From NCBI GenBank assembly GCA_018398805.1, contig JAGFBZ010002379.1:620001-684000 (forward strand): 64,000 bases of DNA. The letters run 5' to 3'. The DNA is from Hirundichthys speculiger (Eukaryota > Chordata > Actinopteri > Beloniformes > Exocoetidae). The position numbers and the translations under genes were made by a program. Below are positions 1 to 14,100 of this stretch, piece by piece (within the stretch, counting starts at the first letter, position 1; each line of letters begins with the position of its first letter). A model generated the notes under the pieces. The model was not told where the DNA came from. It saw nothing but the letters and a program-made list of their open reading frames with translations, and searched no databases.

Positions 1-3000
1 ACTGGGACAAAGTGGCATCACAACCTTTTTTCTTTAATAATGTCAGCTTATACACCTTTGAACTTACCACCTTCCCTTTTTTTTTTTTCTTCATCTTCTT
101 GTTCTTTTTTTTTCTTTTTGTGTGACCTGATGGATATGCTTGCTTCATTTTTCTTGTATCGAGTTTGAAGCACCGCAGAAAGCCGGCCACGGGCAGTCGG
201 GGGCCCCATTAAGGGGGTTCCAAACGTGTCGCTGCAGTGTCTATGGAGGTTTCAGGTTGTGTCATTGATATGGATCGATAATGGCTGTGTCTCAGGGGTC
301 CCTTAACACACGAGGCAGTGACAGCTAGTGGGGGCCCTATGCGAGGGGGTTTTCAACATATCGTCGTTGCAGTGTCTAAAGCAGTTCAGTCATTTTGTCA
401 TTGACAAAAGTACCAATGTCACCGCTGTCCTGGGGCCCCTTCCAGCTCGGGGCCCTAGGCAATTGCCTAGTATGCCTACCCCGTTGCGGCGTCTCTGCCC
501 TGTACACATGATGGAGACGCTAAGCTTAACACAGCTGTGATTTAAATGTATGTAGCACAGTTCATTCAGTGCAGTTCAGTATGATGAATAGTCTCATGAC
601 TACACAGTGGCTGGCAACTATTTTTATGCAATAGAGGTGGAAACTTGAATAAGAGTATATAGCTTCCCATTTCAAAGATCTCATTTTTCAAAGGGAAAGG
701 AAAAAACATATTGAATTAAAACATTTCCCAGCTGAACCCAGATCATCATCATAGGTGTGCCGGTCTAACGAATGCCCGACAAGCTCTAAATCATCAGATA
801 AAATTCATCCTTCAGGTTTTGTGTGGCTGTTCCTCTGGCACGTGACACGAGCTGCTCGTTGCCCACTGGGAACCTTTCATACAACAAGGTCACCTGTGCT
901 TGCAGGCGGGGTTTGGTCGAGCTACACGACACCGGTGCCTTTGTGCTGCCTGCACAGGCACACACAAGCTGTATACATAGACGCTCGAGCAAATGCGCTT
1001 TGTTTTGTGATGTTGGCTTTGAACTGCAAAGTTACATATCGCCTCCAGTCAGGGCTTCAGTGGCTTTGTCGAGTGGGAGAAAAAAAAAAAACAACAAAAA
1101 AAAAAAATTGAATGTAGTGATTTGCATCAAAGCTTGCTCTGCTTTCTTTCTCCTTTCTTTGTGCTTCTTTGTTCAGCTCTTTTTCTTCTCTGGGAAATTT
1201 AAAATGAATTGCGTTGAAATTGTGCTGGACTTGTTCTGCACGTTTGACTACCGCAGCTCAACTGGTGGTTTGAAATGAAACATTTGAGTGGGAACTGTTG
1301 CATTTCTAGGTCTTTTTGGAGCTTTGCCCCCCTTTTCTTACATCACCATCCTTAACCATGCTTCCCTCTCCCCCTTGCACATTCAGCTCATGCAACATTT
1401 TTATATGCACATTTCCTTAAGTATTAAGACTTTTATTTAGAACCTAGAATTAAAAAAAAAATATCAACGGAAAAGAGTTAGCCATTCATATTCTCAAGAA
1501 ATTAGATGAGTAGAAGTGAGGATTTTGTTATGTTGCTTTGGGTGGCCACTCTTGATTAATGTCCACCCTGTCCTTTTCCTCCATTTTTGTCTCGCTCCAT
1601 CAGGACCCAGAGGTCAGTTAAATGGGTAGTGAGAGAAATGGAGGAGGTGACATTTAGCTCTGAGATAACAATGCCCAAAGTAGGCTAGCAAAACACTGAA
1701 CAGAGCTCAGGATCTGCACTTAATAACCCGTTACTGCCTCTGCGCTGCAGACCACCCAGCGCCTGGACTGCCACATTTGCGTGGCAGGACTGAAAAGTCT
1801 TCTCCAGCGTGCATTTAGCCTTTCCTCACTCTTCTAACAGCAGTTCCAGTGAGTGCATTGAGGATGGATTGCACTGATTGTGCTTGTTTCCATGAATAGG
1901 GCTTTTAACTTAACATTTAACCTATTGAGAAAAGAAAACTATAGCACATGCAGCATCGGCCCATTTGTTATCAGCACTGTCCTCTCTCAGTTGTCCTGCA
2001 ACCCCCGTTTCATTAATCCCTCTGCTCAGACTACTTCCTTACAGGGGAATAGGGTGTGACAGCCTTAGCACAAATATTTACCCAGACTCCCTTGGCTTCA
2101 CCTGTGTTTCATCTGTCAGCAGCACTGTTGTTGGGTCTGCTGCATTTGCAGGACTTTATTCCAATTGCTGCACTTAAAGAGTTTGACTTTTGTCAAATAG
2201 CATGCATTTTCTCAAGCTGCAGTATATTGACCACTCGTGGCCATTCTACATTTCTGTGTATTAGGTTTTTGTTGCTTTTGCACCCGTCCTTACCTCAGCC
2301 AGGGTGTGTAATCAACCCAATCCATCATCCACAAACAGCATTAAAAGAGACTGCCCTGATCTTGCTTTCCCCTCTCCTGTTTTTCCACTCTCAGACCTGG
2401 GACGCATGACCAGGCCGTTTGAAGTTGACCAGGAATTTGGAAATAATCAAGGAACATCACTTGGCCTGTGGAAGTCCTCCAGCCCAGAGATTTGGTTGTT
2501 TACACTCAGCATTGTCTAGAGTAATAGCTTCCGACTACAGGGCAGAGTTCGGGTTATGTTTGGTGTGTGGGAAAAGACTGCTTGAGGAGGCTAATGGTTA
2601 ACACATGAAAGTTTCAAGTTTGTACATGTTATGTTTGATGCTTAGGAGGGAGTGAACCTTCAGGTGTGTTTGAGTGCTGATCTGAACGCTGGCCATTGTT
2701 GGGCTCTTCGAAGCTGAGTGTGATGAGTGAGCAGGTCAGGCCGGGTCGGATCTCTGACCCCTCGGCTAATAAAGCATCACCTTACATTACTGCCAATAGT
2801 CAACAAATTCTAAACATGACCTCCTGATGTGACCCCCAACATAACAACCAGCCTGCCGTAAGCAGGATTTCTATTGTTCCTTTCTGTAACTCAAACTCTT
2901 GAACCAAAACTGGCAGTCAATCTCAATCCTGTGTCATTTTTGTCTCTTAAGCCCCTGTCCAGCTGGAGGGTGAAAAAAATAAGGCTTTTGTCCTCAGTCA

Positions 3001-5161
3001 CGTTCAGTCTAGAATCGGTGTGCTCTTTTATTAGCTGCAAGAGTGAGAGCAGCCTTAAAATTAGTTTTAAAACCACATATTTACTGACTGCAGCGTCTCA
3101 CATGGAGGCACCACAACAAATCCGCTCTGCCAGTATGCACAGCAACTTGCAGCTTACACTTGAAGTCGTGCTGTGTCGGTTGGAAATTGTGGTCCACCAC
3201 AGCCTTTAGGATGGTTAAATACCATCTATTTCTGTAGAAGTAGTGTACTGTGTTGTTCAGAGGTGCAGTAATTGGACTTTTGGGACCAGCTCATTGAGGG
3301 TAACAATGTTACATCTGGCAGCAGATAAGTAGTTGATTTCCTTGTTTAAATGCGTGTGCTCTCAGTGGGGGAGGGGGGAGAGGGGGGGGGCATATGTGCA
3401 CCAATTTTGGTGTAAAATTAGGTGTCTCTTTAAATTGAATTTCCCTTGTGTGAACAAACACAATACAACAGACTGCTACTCAGGCTCAATTGTGCAACAG
3501 CAAAAATAATAGATTAATAAAGTGACACCAGGACCAGCCATTGTGTCTTACGAACTGTTTTTGGTTTTTTTTTTCCCCTCATAAAATGATCACTGGGTGT
3601 GTTTGTGCATGCCAACGGCAGCTTGGTGCTTTTTTCAGTGTTGTAACATCTTTACTGCCCAATTTCAGGATGCGGTCTGGGTTTGAAACTTTTTATTTAG
3701 CTGCCACTAGAACACTTTCTCCTCCCAGATAAATATCCCATATGTGCACATGACTCCAAATCTTTGCATGCATGGGTTCTTCTGTGCAACTGTTTTTTTC
3801 TTTTTGTTTTGTTTTGTTTTTTAGGATAAACTCAGGTTGTCAGCTTTTAATCGCCTGCAGGTACAGATTCTATCAGAGCTTAACTCATCTTTGAGCGAGA
3901 CAGACGGGCAGGAGACACTTAATGGGTGACTGCGTGTTTACATGGTGCACATTTTGATGCTACTTGTGCTGTTGCTATGGATCCAAGAACTTCACATATT
4001 AGCAGCTTCAGCTCCTCTTGGCCTCACAAGTATGAATAGGGCCAACTCTGATATTCAAAACAACTGCAAGAAGTATGGAAAGCAACACCAGAGATTATTT
4101 AGAATAAAAAAAAGCTCTCTGATTTATTTTATTTTTTTGTCAGTTGATTACTGCATTATTGCAGAATAACAAGCAAAGAAATCTACATTGTGCTTTTTAG
4201 AAACAACATAGCCCATGCTGTTCCTTCTAGCTGCTGTTTTCCCGGCTTTCTCTCTCCACCTCTTACTTTTCTTCTGCAAGGCAGACAGAAGCCTGAGGCT
4301 GGTTTGAATCACAACCGTATCAGCACTCATCACTAACGGCACTGATGAAGGCAGTGATAAGACCCGGAGTCAAATCCTCCTGAGCAGATGTATACCTGTT
4401 TTTCAACACAGACTAGCATTAAACCTGTATTTTCCAGCAACTGTCTGACTCGAGTTGGACCGATTTTTACAAGCACAACAAACATAATGGCCTGTGTTAT
4501 CTCCTCGTCAAACTGTTTACTCAAAACACCAATGCTGTGATCAGGATTTTGCGGGTCGGAAAAAGGAAAATGAAATTGTTCACCAAGGTTTATTTTGTAT
4601 ATAAGTTTATCACACAGTGTCATCAGATGATGATTGAAATTGTGCAGCAATAAGTTGTTGTTTATGGCAAAAGCAAGAGAGGGGTTATAAAACGGGCATA
4701 GTTGAACACTATTTCTGTCTTCAGGTTCAGGCTTAAGTTGAAATGTGACCCATTTGAAGGCTACTGGAGTATTGTGGTTTATTATAAGAAAACTCTTTAT
4801 TGATATGACATTGGCACTTAAATCAAAGTGAAGAATTGGCTTTTCCCCACTAATGTGTTATTTTGTAGTGAAAAAAAATCCAAAGATGCTTTTTTTAAAT
4901 GTGTAGTTTTCTGTGAAACATTGCACAGCTTGTTTGCTGTAAATTTTACATTACTGACAGATTTAGTGTCTTCTAGCGTGATTTGTTGCTGTCTACAAAT
5001 CAATGGAAAGTTGAGCTGAAGAGAGTTTAAGAGATATGGATATAAAATTAGCAAAGGTACAAGTGAATGAACTTTTTTATGTGTGATGAAGTTAATGTCA
5101 GACCTTGTCTTTATATTCCCTCTAACATATTATTAACTAATCTCTATCTTTGTGTCTGCAG
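1..5161. other. Non-coding stretch upstream of first recognised plekhg1 exon
   Basis: I find no convincing exon here. The first recognised plekhg1 exon begins in mid DH domain with an open codon phase, so at least one upstream coding exon must exist. I looked for the start of a DH domain in this stretch and did not find it, so this is probably intron, with the 5' exons lying before the window. It holds a short tandemly duplicated GC-rich repeat near the left edge, A/T and G homopolymers (for example a G-rich run near 3366-3390), and otherwise unremarkable AT-rich sequence. Confidence 0.5.
197..470. repeat. GC-rich dispersed repeat with two tandem units
   Basis: Two imperfect copies of a unit of roughly 115-125 bp lie in tandem (about 197-311 and 329-441). 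Each starts with GGGGGCCC, continues with a GGGGGTT stretch and a GCAGTGTCTA core, and ends near GGGGCCCCTT or GGGGTCCCTT. The following GGGGCCCTAGGCAATTGCC motif resembles ends of repeats common in fish genomes. The family was not identified. Confidence 0.5.
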
Positions 5162-8100
5162 GACTACTTGGAGTGTATCAGTAACCAGTCTCGACTGGCC
5201 TTGAGCCCTGAGGATAAAGGTTCACTCTTTGGCAACATCCGAGACATCTACCACTTTAACCGGTACAACATGCACACAAAACACTCAGTCACTAAAGTTC
5301 GCTGTGTGAAAAATTGTCAAACGATTTACCTTGCTTGTGACTGGACATGATGCAGCTGTGCTTTATTCTGACACTTACAGCAAAAATTTATATTTTTGGT
5401 AAAATCTAAGTGATGGGTGTTCTCCAACAACGTGAAAGTAAAGTTGTTAGATCATTTCAGGGCTCGAACCAGACGGCTGATATTCTGGCTGCACCACCAT
5501 AACGTTCTGATCTGTAGAGAAAAACATTTCAGTTTGTATTTTGTTAAACCAGTCGCTACCATCCTGGCTCGTTCTGACCTGACAAGTGGCGACATTGCTT
5601 CTGCAAAATGGCGTTGTAATAATGTTTTTTTGTTGATTGCAAGAAGCAGGAATCCCTGTGTTTTCATGATGCGAGCTAACTCGTCGTCTTTGGCAAAGGC
5701 GATTTTCAAAGAGTGTAACACAAAGACAGTACAAGGGTGGAAGAAAATGAAACGACCAGTAATCAGAAGTTAATCAGTCCAAATCATGTATTAGCTGAAG
5801 TATTGTTGGTTGTCTCATTAACTGACAGTTTCCAGATACAAGTATAAGGGCACCTGCACAATGTTGGTCATTATGATGATTATATGTAGAAAGTTTTCAA
5901 GGATTACACTTTATTGAACTAAACTTAAAGCAGACGTATTTGTTCCTTTTTCTTATATATAGTTATTCAGAAAATTAAAATACTACCGCTCTTCTGTCCT
6001 GATGAAGTTGGTTTATAATATTTTTGACAGTGCTGGAAATGCATACATTCACTTATTTTGTGTGTTCATCAGCTTCATCAAGTTGATTTGCAGACTAAAA
6101 AGGGCAGAATGTATAACTTCTCCACTGGAACATCTGTTAATGTGGCTTTAGTCAAAAATAACACAACAAAAAAAAAGTGAAAATTATACACATTATTAGC
6201 TTCTGTAAATTCAGTTTGCTTTCCAACTCAGCCTTAAAACTTTAATTTGTTGTGAAATTTTTCCTGATCTATTTAAGGATTATTTAACTCTGACAGACAC
6301 TTGCCCCGATGTGGCTCCACAATATCCAAATTCTCTTGCTGGTTTCTGGGATGGACTTTGTTTGCAGCAGTCAGGTGTGTGCATCAGTCTCCTCCAGCGC
6401 TGCTGTATACTGTGTGTTCGTGAGCTCTAAGTCCAGAAAAGGTGGCTACTTGAGCATCATTTCTGGCAGTCATAAGACACATTCTCTCCCAACTTCAGTA
6501 TTCATTTTTTCAGCTGCTGCACACCGGCAAACCGGCCAGTAAAAGGAAACATAAAACCCATTTTAAAGCAGTAGCAATGACCTCATGCTTTAGTCATGAA
6601 ACAATATCTTAAGCAGCAGCCGTTTTCCACAGTGTACGCTTTCATACCCAGCTACACATGGGAGCTGCCTGTCTGAATTCATGGAAGTTTCCTATTTGTT
6701 CAGTGTCAGGTGCCCTAGATCCTCGTCTTTGTGCTGAGGGTGACTCTTATTCCTGAAGTTCACAGCAGTTATTTGGAAAAATAACTGGGACGTCTCGGAA
6801 GTCAAACTATGCTAAAATTAGGGCTGGGCAAGTTAACGTGTTACTATCGCGTTAATGCATTAATTTATTAACGCCGACATTTATTTTATCGTGCGTTAAC
6901 GCATGTTGCTCACGTGCTTTTGTTTTGAAAAGTCTGTTTCTGGCTGCTGCGGAACCGGAAAATAATTGGCTGGTAAACATGTGGCAAAGCTGAAACAGAC
7001 ATGGAAGAGCGGTAAAAATCAGTGTACTTTACAGTTCAGGTAGCAACTCAGGTAGCAATATTAACAATTCTGTCTGAAAAAAAAACCTTTCAAACCCCTT
7101 TGTTGAAGACGATCACCGCATTCCTCCATTTATCATCAGATCTGCTCCATGTGTTCACTGTCCTGCTGTTCTCTAGCTGGTAACTTCAGTACGGCTCCAT
7201 CTAGTGGCACAGATGTGTAATGACAACAGAAAGTCCTTGATTATAAAACGAAGCAATTTCTGGGTCACGTAAACCAGACAATAAAATATTAAAAACAAAT
7301 TCAGTCCCGTGGCCTGTTTGCTAAAATTGAAATATAAAAAACAGGCATTTTTTTTGTTTTTTTGTGTTAGATTAAAAAATGGGAAAAAGTCACTTTTTAA
7401 TTTTTTAATTTTTTGATGAACAATTGAAAATGGGAAAAAAAAAACAAATGATTCACAGATAATTATGGATTGATAAAATTACAGAATTTTAACATGTACA
7501 TTTTCATTTTAATGTTCTCCCATGGGAGGATTCAACAGAAACAAGATTATTGGTAACCACTGTCAAGTTGAACTCCTCATTAAAAGTTTCTGCTGTTACC
7601 TCAGAAAATACCTGTTTTAATGTTATAATTGTGGCCTCTAGATTGTTATCTATAATATATATCTATAATATCTATAAATATTATACAGTGCTCTACATAC
7701 TCATGTTGTATTAAATGACTGATTTCTCTGATTTCAGGACCCTTCTTCATGATCTTGAGAAGTGCAATGCAGACCCGGTGGCCATTGCAGAGTGCTTTGT
7801 ATCCAAGGTAACGATCATCGCTCTTTAATTTCTCCTCCTCACACCCATGTTCACTGTTTTCAGTCATAGAAACTAAATATATTTAATCAATAACTTTACT
7901 TCAGATACTGTTTTCTTTAACATTCTTGTATTGGCGTAAATAAAGATTCTGACTACTTTTCTGTTGGGTCTGGTTCTTGGCCCTCATGAAGTTTCCTCCT
8001 ATGCTTGTTGAAACCTGTCCCTATAGCTGGTTTGGACTCATGCACACAAAGCTCTCTCTCTTATACACACACACACACACACACACAAAGAGAAACACAC

Positions 8101-11100
8101 ACACAGAGCAACACATGGGATAGGAATGAGAAACCTTTAACAATATAATCTTCTCCCAATCAGATCACTGAAAGTTTGTCAAGGGTTCTTGATAATGTCA
8201 GTTTCAAATGGGACAGGGATAATAGCAACTCTTGAGGAATTTTAAAATCCATAAATGCGATCCAAATGTGTAATCTTTTTTTTTTTTAAGAACAAAAGCA
8301 GAATTGTTTTTTTTTTTCCCTTTCTATTGTGAACTGTTCCGAGTATCACTGGCCCATTTATCTTTATGTTTCAGCTGTAATTTTGCTCGCACTCTTCATG
8401 TGTTCATCATCCACAGAATAATTTGATGGTCTTGTCCTATGGTGATGCGTTGGATTCCAGCTCCTACTCCAAAACACTTAACATTCCCTCCCCACCATGG
8501 AGCAATTACACCCAATACCACAGAGCAACTGTCTGACCATGTACCAAAATAAAAAAGAAAAGTCACAGTCAGTGTCATAGACTCTGTAAAATTCAGCAGT
8601 TGTTGTTCAGACAAACTAGCCTCATGACAGCCCACATCACGACTGCATAATTAACTGCCATCCACAAACAAATGTGTGCACAGCTGATTACTGGTGAACT
8701 CTCAAATTGAAATGATGGTAAAACGGGAAGAAAGAGGGGGTTTTGGAGATGATTTAGTTCTAGATGATCAGGTGGGTTGGCTACGAGACCTTACCTGCAT
8801 CCTGTGCCGTTGACTGGTAACTACAGCCATCGCAGTATTCACAAAAAAAAAAAAAAAAGACAAAACAAACAATACATCCTTGTGGTTATTGTCGTGCTCT
8901 TCTGCCAGGGGTCAGATTGCGTGGGAGCCAGTTGAAAGCAAGGCAGTTTTTTCAAGCCACATCCAGCGAGTTAAAACCTCACGGTCCTGACAAGCGTGAA
9001 ATCTCTGTTGTCTAGTGGATACGCGCTATGATCTGGAAGTAGACGGGGGGGTCTCTCCTGATGCATCTGTGACTGAAACTTCTAATCCCCGTCTTCACGT
9101 TCAGATCAGATGCTTCTGGATGTTGAAGATTTCACCCAGTGCGTCTGTCCTGACATCCCTCCCAATTACATCTCTTATGAAACATTACTCATATTGTTGA
9201 TGTCCATTACATTAGAAATAATCATGTGTTTACTCGAATAACAAGTTACCTGCTTAAATTAGGTGTTAACCTATTGTGGGGGGTTTTTTTATGTCTGTTT
9301 TAGTGTTTTTGTTATTTGGATGTCTTGAAAAGGCTATATAATATTAAATTATCATTATTGCTTCCCATGCTTTAATGTGTGTCCTGTTAAGATCCACTTA
9401 TTTGTTAGAAGATCATTTGTAACATAATGACTCTGTATGACTATTTATACTTGATTTTTTTTCCTTCCTCTTATTAATGGCTAATAATTTATACTTTCAT
9501 CGTATAATTCGCTTAGATTAACAAAGTGATTTGTTCATTTCAGTTTGGCACTAAAACAGAAAAGAACAAAACAAAATTTAGTTTTTTTGAATAATTGACC
9601 ATTTTACGGGTTTACTGGGTTTCTAGTATTCTAATCAGAACTCCTTGGATTAACTGTCCTAAAACAGTGTATCTGAAGAATTGCAGATTTATCACTGAGT
9701 TGTTTGGTCTGGAGAAACAAGAGAAACTGGAACCCAGAAATATTTTTGTCCCCACACACCATCACACTGACTTTACATCAAGACACCACACAATTGGAGC
9801 ACAAGCAGAGCTGCTGTTTGCTAATCAGAGTTCCTTTTGTATTGCTGAACATTAGTCATGGTTGCTAAGATCCAGAAAACCACAAAACTTCTCCCAGTTA
9901 TTTTGTGAAAAGCACTCACACACACCTCTTCTACCTTCAGCAGCCAATAATCCCAACCTGGCCCAGTATTTGAAGAAGACACAGATGTAGTTGTAAATCT
10001 CTATCTCTCTTGGATAATTGGCTATTCATCCTCATGTTCTTCTGTGTGTGATTATATTCTCACTGTGCTGCACGTTGAGACAGTCTTTAAAGTGTTTTAT
10101 GGGTTGCTACATGCTGACCGAGGCACAGTCAGCTCAATTACACAAAGAGCGAAGACTTTTTTTTTTTTCTCTGCTACTTATGATTTACAATATTTAGTGC
10201 TTACCTTCTGACTCACTGTGACTGGTCTGGTCTTGACCAAAAAAAAAAAAAAGTTCATCACTTTGCTCTTAAAGTGGTAAAGTGTTGCTCATCCAGATAA
10301 AAACTTTTTTTTTTTTCTCAACCACGGCTCCAAAAAGTCGAGGTCTTTCCATATACTGCCTTGATATGTTTTAATTTACCACAAACATAGGAGTTGCTCC
10401 GAGTTCAAAACTCGCACATTCATAATATGATTCAACATAGCCTACATATATATTTCAAAGGGAAGTGTATTATAGATGGTAGTTATTTAGAGGACTTCTG
10501 GTTTCCTGTTTTAGCTCAAAGAATGTGTGCAGACGGTCTTGTTTGCGTTTCATGCCTGCTCTGCAAAATCTGTATTCCATCGAGCCATATACGTGCCTTG
10601 CGGTCTTGATTCCCCCCCCCCGGTGTGTGGGGGGTTGGGGGGGGGGGGGGTGTAGAGACATATGGAGACATATTAAGAAATATTGAGAGTGTATATTAGA
10701 AGTGTGTGTCATCAGAAATCGATGGTGGCACATCTGTTTCTGTTTAGGCCTGGTCTGCGGCGGCAGACTGCTGGAGACGATGAGGAGGTGGAGGAGAGCT
10801 CTGCTCTTCAATTTAGCAGGGTTCCCACGGAGGACCTCAGGCAAACCATTCATGAGAGCCTATGCATTTGTGTCCTTTTATATTCTTATGTACATATATT
10901 ACGATGGGATATTTTCTTTGTATACAGATTGATTTGGGCACATTGGATGTTATATTTACTTTTATATTCTACTCTGGTTCAGAAATTGCTGTGTCTAAAA
11001 CCTTTTTTCATGCTGTACAGACACCAGGACGAACTTCTCATTTGTGTTTATGATGTTACTTCCCATAAGCTATCTGCATCCTGCGTGACCCCCCTCCCCC

Positions 11101-14100
11101 CTTTCCACTGTTTATGGACACAAAGAGAGTTCAATTAGACTCTCATGTTATGCAACAACAAGGGGTTCATCTTGAGGCCTCCAAATGAGCATGGAGAGAA
11201 AAGCGTGTAGGCTTGAAGGGAGAGATAAGGGATGACCGGAGGAAAATGTCCATAAATGATCAATGAAGATGAAAAGGAGATATGAAAAGTTTATGGCAGA
11301 AAAGAGATGCAATCCTGGATGCTATGAGGATGAGACCAAAGGGGTTCATTGTAGCTTTGATAAGTCATGCTGGCTTTTGATGTCTTTGAAGTTCAGAGAA
11401 GTACGTTAGGTGGGAGAACATCTCTGTTAAAGGGGCGGCAATGAGGTATGAGGGGATATTTAATCCGAGAGCTCAGGGCTGTTGGGATAAACAGAGGATT
11501 AAAGGCCAGGGCTCAGATAATCATAAGCTGTGTGGACGAGGTTCAATTAGGATCAGTGAACAGAGGAGAGTGGATGCCTTGTCTGTGGGCTCAGACTGTG
11601 CAGGGCAGTAAACATGAAATAACCAGCCAGTCATCAAAGCTGACATGAACCACTGGATACAGTAAAGCCAGTGATACACAAGACAAAAATGCTTCAGACA
11701 AACCCTGATCTTAAGAGGGTACAGAACCAGCAGTTTATGCTTATAAGATACAAGTTACAGCAAATCAGTTATGAAATCTAAATGCACTTTTTTTTTCTGT
11801 TCAACATTAGGTCCATGTTAAATTTTGTCAAAGAACCATTACTGATGCATAGAAATGCAGCTGACCTCTCAAATCAGTCTCCATTTAACCTTCGTAACAT
11901 TGCTAAAGATTAATGCAGACCTCATGTTTACTGTGACTGCTTTAAAGCTGCTTTCATTTTAAAATCTAAAGCGTGCAAATAGACTTGAATGGGCCTTTAA
12001 TCATAGGTGGTGCAACTCCACAGAGCTAAAGCCCATCAAAAATCAGAAAGGAATATTGCCATTGCTGAAATGTTCATGTTACTGTTTGCTGCCATCTGTG
12101 AAGGTGCTAAATTACACTTGGTCTTCAAGTAATACTGGAATATCTTGACCACTGACACAGCTTTTGTTATTTTAGCTGTTTACCAAGACATGCTCAAGTT
12201 GGTGTTATCAAAGGCTAATGGGCTACAAAACATTCTTATCATCTTAAAGTTATATTTGCATCTAAACTGGAGGAATATTTTGGAAATTGAATCTTTTTGG
12301 GGGTTTTTTTTGGTTCCATTTTTTTTAAATTATCAGTTTGGTTTAAGATCTGGAGGCAATTTCAATTTTGCACTAACAACAATTAAGAAAAATGTGTGCA
12401 CCTGAATCCATGCAGGCACAAAAGGAAGGTGGCAGTTGAATGGGCTTGAACCTCATCACAAAAGAAGGAAATCCATTGTGTTAATGTCCACAGGTTCCAG
12501 ATTTAAGTCAGATTTAAGGCAGTTATGGCTTGCAAAGGATTTTTTTGACAAGATGACCAATTGGAATTTATGGCTATATTGATGCCTTGAGTGACCTTTG
12601 GTCTGCTGGAGATGGAGATTCTTCCAATATGGATGTGAATACCATCTATTTAGGCACATATTCTTCATTCAACTGTAACTTTAGTTGTTCACCTTTTAAA
12701 CAATTGTCCAAATATTTCCACATATAACGTGTATGTGTAGTCAAAATGTAGGTAGCAGTATCAGTTTACCTTCATCCAGATTAAAATATCTCACCTCCTT
12801 TAATCTGTTCAAACTTTTAAACTATTCAGTGTTTGGGTTAACGCTGAAAACCTCAAATAATTCTGTCCTCAGCTAAACAGTGGTGTGTTAACACTTTTCC
12901 TGTTGTCATTAGGAATGATTAGCCTGCAGCTCAAAGCATTCGTCTCTAAATTTGCCTCACAGAGCTGAAAGTAACTTTCATGCTCCCATTAACACACACA
13001 AATGCCAGCAAACCTTCAGTCACTTTTCAGTTTTTGCAGCCCTCTTTTCTGTTGCATAACTCTTTTAATTAATTTGTTTTTGTGGTGTTTTTTTTTTTTT
13101 TTTACAGAGTGAAGAGTTCCACATTTATACCCAGTACTGCACCAACTACCCACGGTAAGAAAACCTCCTCTGTCAGCATTAATGTCAGAGATGCTACTTC
13201 AGCCGAGTGAGTCGTTAGACTTCCTGATCTCACCTCCACATCGCATCTTCCCAACGTCTCACATGGCTCAATTGTACACGTCGTTCAATACATAACCTTT
13301 TTGCACGCTCCCGACTAACTGACACGCTCTATGGAGACCTTCTCAGCAGGAGTCTAAGTGTCTACTGTCAGTTGTGCCTCAGGGTATCAAACTCCCTTCC
13401 TTCCTCATGCTTCCCATTTTTTTCCCCCTTCATCCTTTTATTCCTCCAGCTTACATGTTGACAGACGGGGCATTTATGTTGTCACCTTATCATACCTAAT
13501 GCTGTTAATGTTTTATCCTGCTTTGTGTGAGCGCTGTGGGACACCTGTGGGGTATTTATGTGTCACTGTATGCATTGTGTGGAGTTAAATTGAACTGAAA
13601 TGTGAGGTTATTCTTTATGCTGCCCTGCACAGCACCTGCTTTTCATGCTCGCCTTTTCCTCGGGCTATTGTTTTTCTTCCGGAGTGTTTGATAAGAAAGT
13701 CACACGAGCAGTTATTTGCGAGTTAATGATGACTAATTGAATGCTGATTTTGTGCGTGAAGGGACCTTTTGTCAGCTGTTTGCGATAGGCCTTCTCCCAC
13801 ATCCACACCACAGCTGGTGACCCCTACGAAGGTCACACACGACACACACAAGGAGACACTTCCACATAAACACACACTCACAGAGGCTGTAGATGTATCA
13901 TGGTCGCACTAAGCTCGAAGGTCGGGTTTCCTCCAGAACAATGTAAGGCCTGTGTGGAGCCACACTGGAATTTAGACATGCAGACATGCACATGTGCACA
14001 CACAGACACAGAAGAATGAAACACAAGTTCACAAGTGTCTTTCTCTGTCTTGTTCCACTGTGCGCGCACGCAAACACATGCACGCACTCTCCATAGTTAC

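Larger units (their letters stand above)
7808..13107. other. Long plekhg1 intron
   Basis: About 5.3 kb of intron in the DH domain. I see an AC microsatellite (8064-8087), poly-A/T tracts and a C-run/G-run tract (10612-10650). Open frames in this stretch have no recognisable homology and no splice context, so I regard them as chance. Confidence 0.6.

Noticed and set aside
755..1278. Overlapping open frames of 118 and 151 codons near the left edge
   Set aside because: They run through a poly-A tract, overlap each other in different frames, and show no recognisable domain or splice borders.
3840..3900. Candidate upstream plekhg1 exon
   Set aside because: A CAG/GTACAG string looks like splice sites, but the translation does not resemble the start of a DH domain.
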